Source: Nitrospirota bacterium
GTDB lineage: Bacteria; Nitrospirota; JACRHJ01
Direction of reading: 5' to 3'
Assembly: GCA_021785055.1 (NCBI GenBank)
Contig: JAJYGS010000039.1
Coordinates: 1-15,393 of the forward strand
DNA: 15,393 nt
The translations under genes and the position numbers were made by a program. This document shows, in pieces, positions 12,546 through 15,393 of the stretch; within the stretch, counting starts at the first letter, position 1, and the number at the start of each line of letters is the position of its first letter. Under the pieces are notes generated by a model. That model did no database searches. It was not told the DNA's origin and was given only the letters and a program-made list of their open reading frames with translations.

Positions 12546-12737
12546 ATGAAAATTCGTGATATTATAAAAACAATCGAGGGAGACGGCTGGTATCTGATTT
12601 ATACTAAAGGCAGCCATCGTCAGTACAAGCATCCTGAGAAGAAGGGAAGGGTAACCATAGCCGGTCATCCAGGCGACGATATAGCGCCCGGGACGTTGAA
12701 CAGTGTCCTGAAACAGGCGCGGTTGAAGGAGAAATGA
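12546..12737 (+). CDS. hicA: HicA-family mRNA interferase toxin (copy 2)
   Basis: A 63-residue HicA toxin. MKIRDIIKTIEGDGWYLI leads into KGSHRQYKHPEKKGRVTIAGH, which carries the catalytic His24, and LNSVLKQARL forms the last helix. It is close in plan to copy 1 at 8153-8344 but is the more canonical sequence (GSH rather than GGH). No strong ribosome-binding site precedes the ATG. hicB starts one base after its stop, the usual hicAB order, so toxin and antitoxin are made from one mRNA. Confidence 0.9.
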   Translation: MKIRDIIKTIEGDGWYLIYTKGSHRQYKHPEKKGRVTIAGHPGDDIAPGTLNSVLKQARLKEK

Positions 12738-12738
12738 T

Positions 12739-12951
12739 ATGCACAGGTTCTTGATAGTCGTCGAAAAAGCTGGCGCGAACTTTTCGGCATATTCGCCCGA
12801 TCTGCCCGGATGCGTCGCCACGGGAGCCACGCGGGAAGAGGTTGAACTAAACATGCACGAGGCCATAGAACTGCATGTCCGCGGTCTGATAGAAGACAGT
12901 CTTCCGATACCGGAATCAAGCTCTTTTGCGGAATTTATTTCTGTAAAGTAA
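12739..12951 (+). CDS. hicB: HicB-family antitoxin, short form
   Basis: A 70-residue HicB antitoxin consisting only of the toxin-binding partial RNase-H fold: FSAYSPDLPGCVATGATREE (about 17-36), then NMHEAIELHVRGLIEDSLPIPE. It lacks the C-terminal DNA-binding domain found in hicB copy 1, so it can neutralise HicA but probably does not repress the operon itself. AAGGAG lies seven bases before the ATG, stronger than the hicA signal, which favours antitoxin excess. It ends three bases from the convergent SDR gene. Confidence 0.9.
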   Translation: MHRFLIVVEKAGANFSAYSPDLPGCVATGATREEVELNMHEAIELHVRGLIEDSLPIPESSSFAEFISVK

Positions 12952-12954
12952 AAA

Positions 12955-13842
12955 TTAATTTAGAAATTTCCTCAGCCCCTCTTTAAAATCCGCCGGTTTT
13001 ATCCCCAGTTCGTCCATGAAATTCGACGCGCAGACGTTGTCCTCCTGGAGCATCAGCAGCTGGTCGAGCGTAACCGGGGGTTTCGGCAGGAGCGTTTCCA
13101 TCGCAAACACCGCCGGGCTTGCGAAGGGGACGGGGATATGCATGACGGACTTCTTCTTTCCGACGGCCTCGGCAATCTCCTGCACCACCTCGTTCAGCGT
13201 AAGCCTGCGCGGGCCGCACAGCTCCGCGATTTTCCCGTAATATTTCGGCTCGCCGGTTATCATAGCCAGCGCCTCCGTCAAGTCGTCTATGTATACCGGC
13301 TGGAAAAGCCCCTTCCCGGAGCCGAGCAGCGGGACGTACGGGAGCGGCAGGTTTATGAGCGACTTCATCCGGAGTGTGAACTCATCGCCGGGGCCGTAGA
13401 TTATGGACGGGCGGGTTATCGTCCAGTTTAGCCCGGATGCGCGGGTCAACTCCTCGGCGGCGTATTTTGTCTTGTGGTATTCGGAGCGGGCGTTCTCGCG
13501 CGTCCCGAGGGCGGACTGATATACGAAATGCCTTACCGTCCCGGCCTTTTTCGCCGCCTCCAGGACGTTTTTCGTGCCCTCGACGTGTATGGAGCGGAAG
13601 CTCTGCCCGGGCGCGGGCTGGATTATCCCCACGAGATGCACTACCGCCTCGCAGCCGTCCGCCGCCCGGATTAACGACTCCGGGTCTCCCACGTCGCCCA
13701 GGGCGAGTTCGATATTGCCGCCGCCGAGCTTTTGCGCTTTTTCCCTGTTCCGCACAAGGGCCCTGACCGCCCTGCCGGATGCGGCGAATCTCTTTACCAG
13801 GTGGCCTCCGACGAAGCCTGTAGAGCCGGTGACGAGGATCAT
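12955..13842 (-). CDS. NAD(P)-binding SDR, complex I NDUFA9-like
   Basis: A 295-residue atypical SDR related to the NDUFA9/TMR group of NAD(P)-binding epimerase-like proteins. The dinucleotide loop is TGSTGFVGGH (5-14), and the active-site pattern YxxxK is Tyr122-Lys126 in SEYHKTKYAAEE. TITRPSIIYGPGDEF at about 140-155 and a LFQPVYIDDLTEAL block near 186-199 are typical. Members are often annotated as complex I NDUFA9 family or NmrA-like; substrates are unknown for most. It lies downstream of a cation transporter on the same strand but has its own TATAAT boxes just before the ATG, so it is probably transcribed separately. Confidence 0.88.
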   Translation of the reverse strand: MILVTGSTGFVGGHLVKRFAASGRAVRALVRNREKAQKLGGGNIELALGDVGDPESLIRAADGCEAVVHLVGIIQPAPGQSFRSIHVEGTKNVLEAAKKAGTVRHFVYQSALGTRENARSEYHKTKYAAEELTRASGLNWTITRPSIIYGPGDEFTLRMKSLINLPLPYVPLLGSGKGLFQPVYIDDLTEALAMITGEPKYYGKIAELCGPRRLTLNEVVQEIAEAVGKKKSVMHIPVPFASPAVFAMETLLPKPPVTLDQLLMLQEDNVCASNFMDELGIKPADFKEGLRKFLN

Positions 13843-13845
13843 AGA

Positions 13846-13856
13846 ATTATATTATA
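13846..13856 (-). promoter_or_regulatory. Overlapping TATAAT boxes, leaderless SDR start
   Basis: On the minus strand TATAATATAAT (complement of 13846-13856) contains two overlapping perfect -10 boxes, with the SDR ATG only 3-9 bases downstream. No ribosome-binding site fits, so the transcript should be leaderless. The -35 region is poor. Confidence 0.5.
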
Positions 13857-13876
13857 GCGTAAAAAAATTCGCGGGA

Positions 13877-13887
13877 ATGACAGTCAT
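13877..13887. promoter_or_regulatory. Palindrome ATGAC-A-GTCAT near the SDR promoter
   Basis: A perfect 5-bp inverted repeat around one central base lies 21 bases upstream of the TATAAT boxes, around where the -35 element should be. It may be an operator. Part of it also matches the dispersed CGCGGGAATGAC repeat, so chance is possible. Confidence 0.3.
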
Positions 13888-13890
13888 TAA

Positions 13891-13925
13891 CCCCTCTACA
13901 CCCGGGAGAGGGGCGGGGGGTGAGG
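13891..13925. repeat. C/G-run palindromic intergenic repeat
   Basis: CCCCTCT (13891-13897) pairs with AGAGGGG (13907-13913) around ACACCCGGG, followed by CGGGGGGTGAGGG. This is the widespread CCCTCTCCC...GGGAGAGGGxxGGGGTGAGGG type. It lies just after the stop of the cation transporter on the minus strand and may serve as its transcript end. Confidence 0.65.
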
Positions 13926-13927
13926 GC

Positions 13928-14923
13928 TTAGTGCGCGTGGACGGCGTCGTGCTCGTGTTCGTGGGCGTGGCCGTGCGCATGGTCGTGCCGGTGAACATGC
14001 GCGGCCCGGCGCTCGCAGTGGACTATGTCGCAGACGAGATTATTGAACTCGCAGGCGCCCTTCTCAAGCTGGAGCGTGGAGTGGTTTATCTGGAAACACG
14101 ATATAAGACGGCAGTTTATGTCGTCTATTATCTTCTTTCGCTCCCCCTGGTAGGACGGGTCTATCAGGATATGCGCCGAGAGCGCGGATATGCTGGGGCA
14201 TATGCTCCAGACGTGGAGCCTGTGAACGTCCAGAACGTGGGGGACCTTTTTCATCTCGGCCACTACGGCGTTGATGTCAAGCCCCTTCGGCACGCCTTCA
14301 AGCAGGATATGGGATGCCTCGTACAGCACGTTGACCGCCCCGCGCAGGATTACAAGCGAGAATATGACGGACAGGACAGGGTCTACGATATACCAGCCGG
14401 TGTAGTAGATTATCACGGCGCCGACTATGACGCCCGCCGAGATGAGGACGTCCCCGACGACGTGCAGGAAGGCGCTCCGGATATTCAAGTCGTGCTCGTC
14501 GTGGCCGTGGAGGCGGTGGACGACGAAGAGGTTCACGACAAGGCCGAAGGCGGCGGCGGCGAGCATCCCGACGCTCTTTACCGGCTGGGGCGCGGAGAAC
14601 CTGTGAACGGCCTCAAGGATTATGAAGCCGGATATGAGCACCAGCGTGACGCCGTTTATGAGGGCCGCGAAGACCTCGGTCCTGTGCCAGCCGTAGGTGC
14701 GGGTGTCCGTCGCGGGGAAGGCGGAGAGAAGTATCGCGAAGAACGCAAGCCCCAGGGAGACCATGTCGGTAAGGACGTGGACGGCGTCCGAGAGAAGGGC
14801 CAGGGAGTTCGTCATGAACCCGGCGGCCAGCTCGACCAGGAAGATAAGTCCTGTCAGGGCAAGGGAGAAAAGGAGATTCCTCGACTGCTCGTTATCCGCC
14901 TTGAATCCGGCAAAAAGTTTCAT
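13928..14923 (-). CDS. Cation diffusion facilitator with C-terminal His-rich tail
   Basis: A 331-residue inner-membrane transporter that exports Zn2+ or a related divalent metal in exchange for protons. Six membrane segments are expected between about residues 16 and 205. The metal-site motifs are His49-x3-Asp53 with Asp46 (SDAVHVLTD) and His154-x3-Asp158 (HVVGD), as in zinc-type CDF proteins. A cytoplasmic domain at about 206-295 contains LDVHRLHVWS. Residues 309-331 form a tail with 11 histidines in 23 residues. The usual His-rich loop between helices 4 and 5 is short here (HRLHGHDEHD, 136-145). AAAGGGG lies upstream of the ATG. It is closest to CzcD/ZitB. Confidence 0.93.
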   Translation of the reverse strand: MKLFAGFKADNEQSRNLLFSLALTGLIFLVELAAGFMTNSLALLSDAVHVLTDMVSLGLAFFAILLSAFPATDTRTYGWHRTEVFAALINGVTLVLISGFIILEAVHRFSAPQPVKSVGMLAAAAFGLVVNLFVVHRLHGHDEHDLNIRSAFLHVVGDVLISAGVIVGAVIIYYTGWYIVDPVLSVIFSLVILRGAVNVLYEASHILLEGVPKGLDINAVVAEMKKVPHVLDVHRLHVWSICPSISALSAHILIDPSYQGERKKIIDDINCRLISCFQINHSTLQLEKGACEFNNLVCDIVHCERRAAHVHRHDHAHGHAHEHEHDAVHAH

Positions 14924-15010
14924 TAAAACCCCTTTAAGTCTGCCCCCTTACCATTTAAATAATAACCGAATTCCGATGCTTTTTCAAGGAAAATGGCGCC
15001 CCCTAAATCC

Positions 15011-15039
15011 TTGACTACACTCCCTTTCTCTGCTACTAT
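15011..15039 (+). promoter_or_regulatory. Promoter for the GH57 gene
   Basis: TTGACT (15011-15016) and TACTAT (15034-15039), preceded by TGC, are at the ideal 17-base spacing. Transcription would start near 15046, leaving a leader of about 18 bases that holds AAGGGG (15054-15059). Confidence 0.6.
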
Positions 15040-15063
15040 CAAAAGTTACGTTCAAGGGGCCTA

Positions 15064-15393
15064 ATGAAAAAGATTAAATTCGTCTTCGCCGTTCACAGCC
15101 ATCAGCCCGTAGGGAACTTCGACCACGTCGCGGAGGAGGCGTATCATAATGCCTATCTGCCCATACTCGAGGCGGTAAGGGACGTCCCGTGGTTCAAGAT
15201 ATGCCTGCACTTCACAGGCTCGCTCCTCGAATGGATTTTAAAGAACCACCCGGAGTTCATCCTCATGGTAGCATCGATGGTCGAAAAGGGGCAGGCGGAG
15301 GTCATGGGAGGCGGGTTCTACGAGCCGATACTCGCCCTGCTCCCGGACGAGGACAAGCTTGGCCAGATAAACAAGCTCTCCGATTTCGTCCTT
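15064..15393 (+). CDS. GH57 alpha-amylase / 4-alpha-glucanotransferase, 5' part only
   Basis: The first 110 residues of a family-57 glycoside hydrolase; the gene runs off the window. The N-terminal strand and first conserved region FAVHSHQPVGNFD carry His11 and His13, the HxHQP motif typical of GH57. The second conserved region VMGGGFYEPIL lies at about 79-90; this GGGFYEP form is the one seen in the alpha-amylase and 4-alpha-glucanotransferase subgroup that acts on alpha-1,4-glucans such as glycogen. There is no signal peptide, so it acts in the cytoplasm, probably in glycogen or maltodextrin turnover. AAGGGG precedes the ATG by four bases. The catalytic nucleophile region lies beyond the end. 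Confidence 0.9.
   Translation, partial: MKKIKFVFAVHSHQPVGNFDHVAEEAYHNAYLPILEAVRDVPWFKICLHFTGSLLEWILKNHPEFILMVASMVEKGQAEVMGGGFYEPILALLPDEDKLGQINKLSDFVL

Noticed and set aside
13574..14926. A 450-codon open frame on the plus strand
   Set aside because: It is a mirror of the CDF transporter and part of the SDR gene. The minus-strand proteins carry full family motifs, while this frame is a Val/Asp-rich shadow.

Overview
The window is 15.4 kb of chromosomal DNA from a moderately GC-rich, Gram-negative-type bacterium. A seven-haem periplasmic cytochrome, a hopanoid-associated epimerase (HpnA), an AMIN-type cell-wall amidase with a GerMN partner, a C_GCAxxG_C_C protein and a family-57 glycoside hydrolase together suggest an anaerobic or facultative member of the former Deltaproteobacteria, Nitrospirota or a related uncultured group. 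That placement is inference from gene content; no rRNA or other taxonomic marker is present.

Layout. 1-0.9 kb (+): a compact operon of two tandem paralogous 98-aa, three-helix membrane proteins and a small helical protein, none recognised. 0.95-1.9 kb (-): a seven-haem cytochrome c followed by a cupin. 2.06-5.67 kb (+): a cell-envelope cluster (amidase, GerMN protein, glutamate racemase MurI). It is interrupted at about 3.75-4.81 kb by an AT-rich cassette carrying a clear DpnI homologue (methyl-directed GATC endonuclease) and a small Cys/His protein. murI carries an in-frame palindromic repeat. 5.7-6.1 kb (-): a secreted Pro/His-rich protein. 6.3-8.0 kb (+): Hsp20 with a structured leader, a DksA/TraR-type zinc-finger protein and a flavodoxin-like protein. 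8.0-8.15 kb: a cluster of dispersed palindromic repeats. 8.15-8.93 kb: hicA and hicB facing away from each other, with hicB overlapping a flavin reductase gene. 9.5-9.94 kb (-): a C_GCAxxG_C_C protein. 10.1-11.8 kb (+): hpnA overlapping a DUF422/CruF-like membrane protein gene. 11.8-12.95 kb: a gene-poor, patchy stretch, then a small membrane protein and a conventional hicAB pair. 12.95-14.9 kb (-): an NDUFA9-like SDR and a cation diffusion facilitator with a His-rich tail. 15.06 kb to the end (+): the start of a GH57 enzyme.

How the genes work together. The envelope theme is strongest: amidase, GerMN and MurI concern peptidoglycan, and HpnA with the DUF422 protein concerns hopanoid or isoprenoid membrane lipids. 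Hsp20 and DksA are stress or global-regulation functions. The dpnI cassette and the two HicAB systems are accessory defence or addiction elements placed between housekeeping genes. The best leads are the DpnI homologue, whose expected catalytic Glu reads as Gln; the palindrome inside murI; the divergent hicA/hicB pair; and several genes whose -10 box sits so close to the start codon that their mRNAs should be leaderless.
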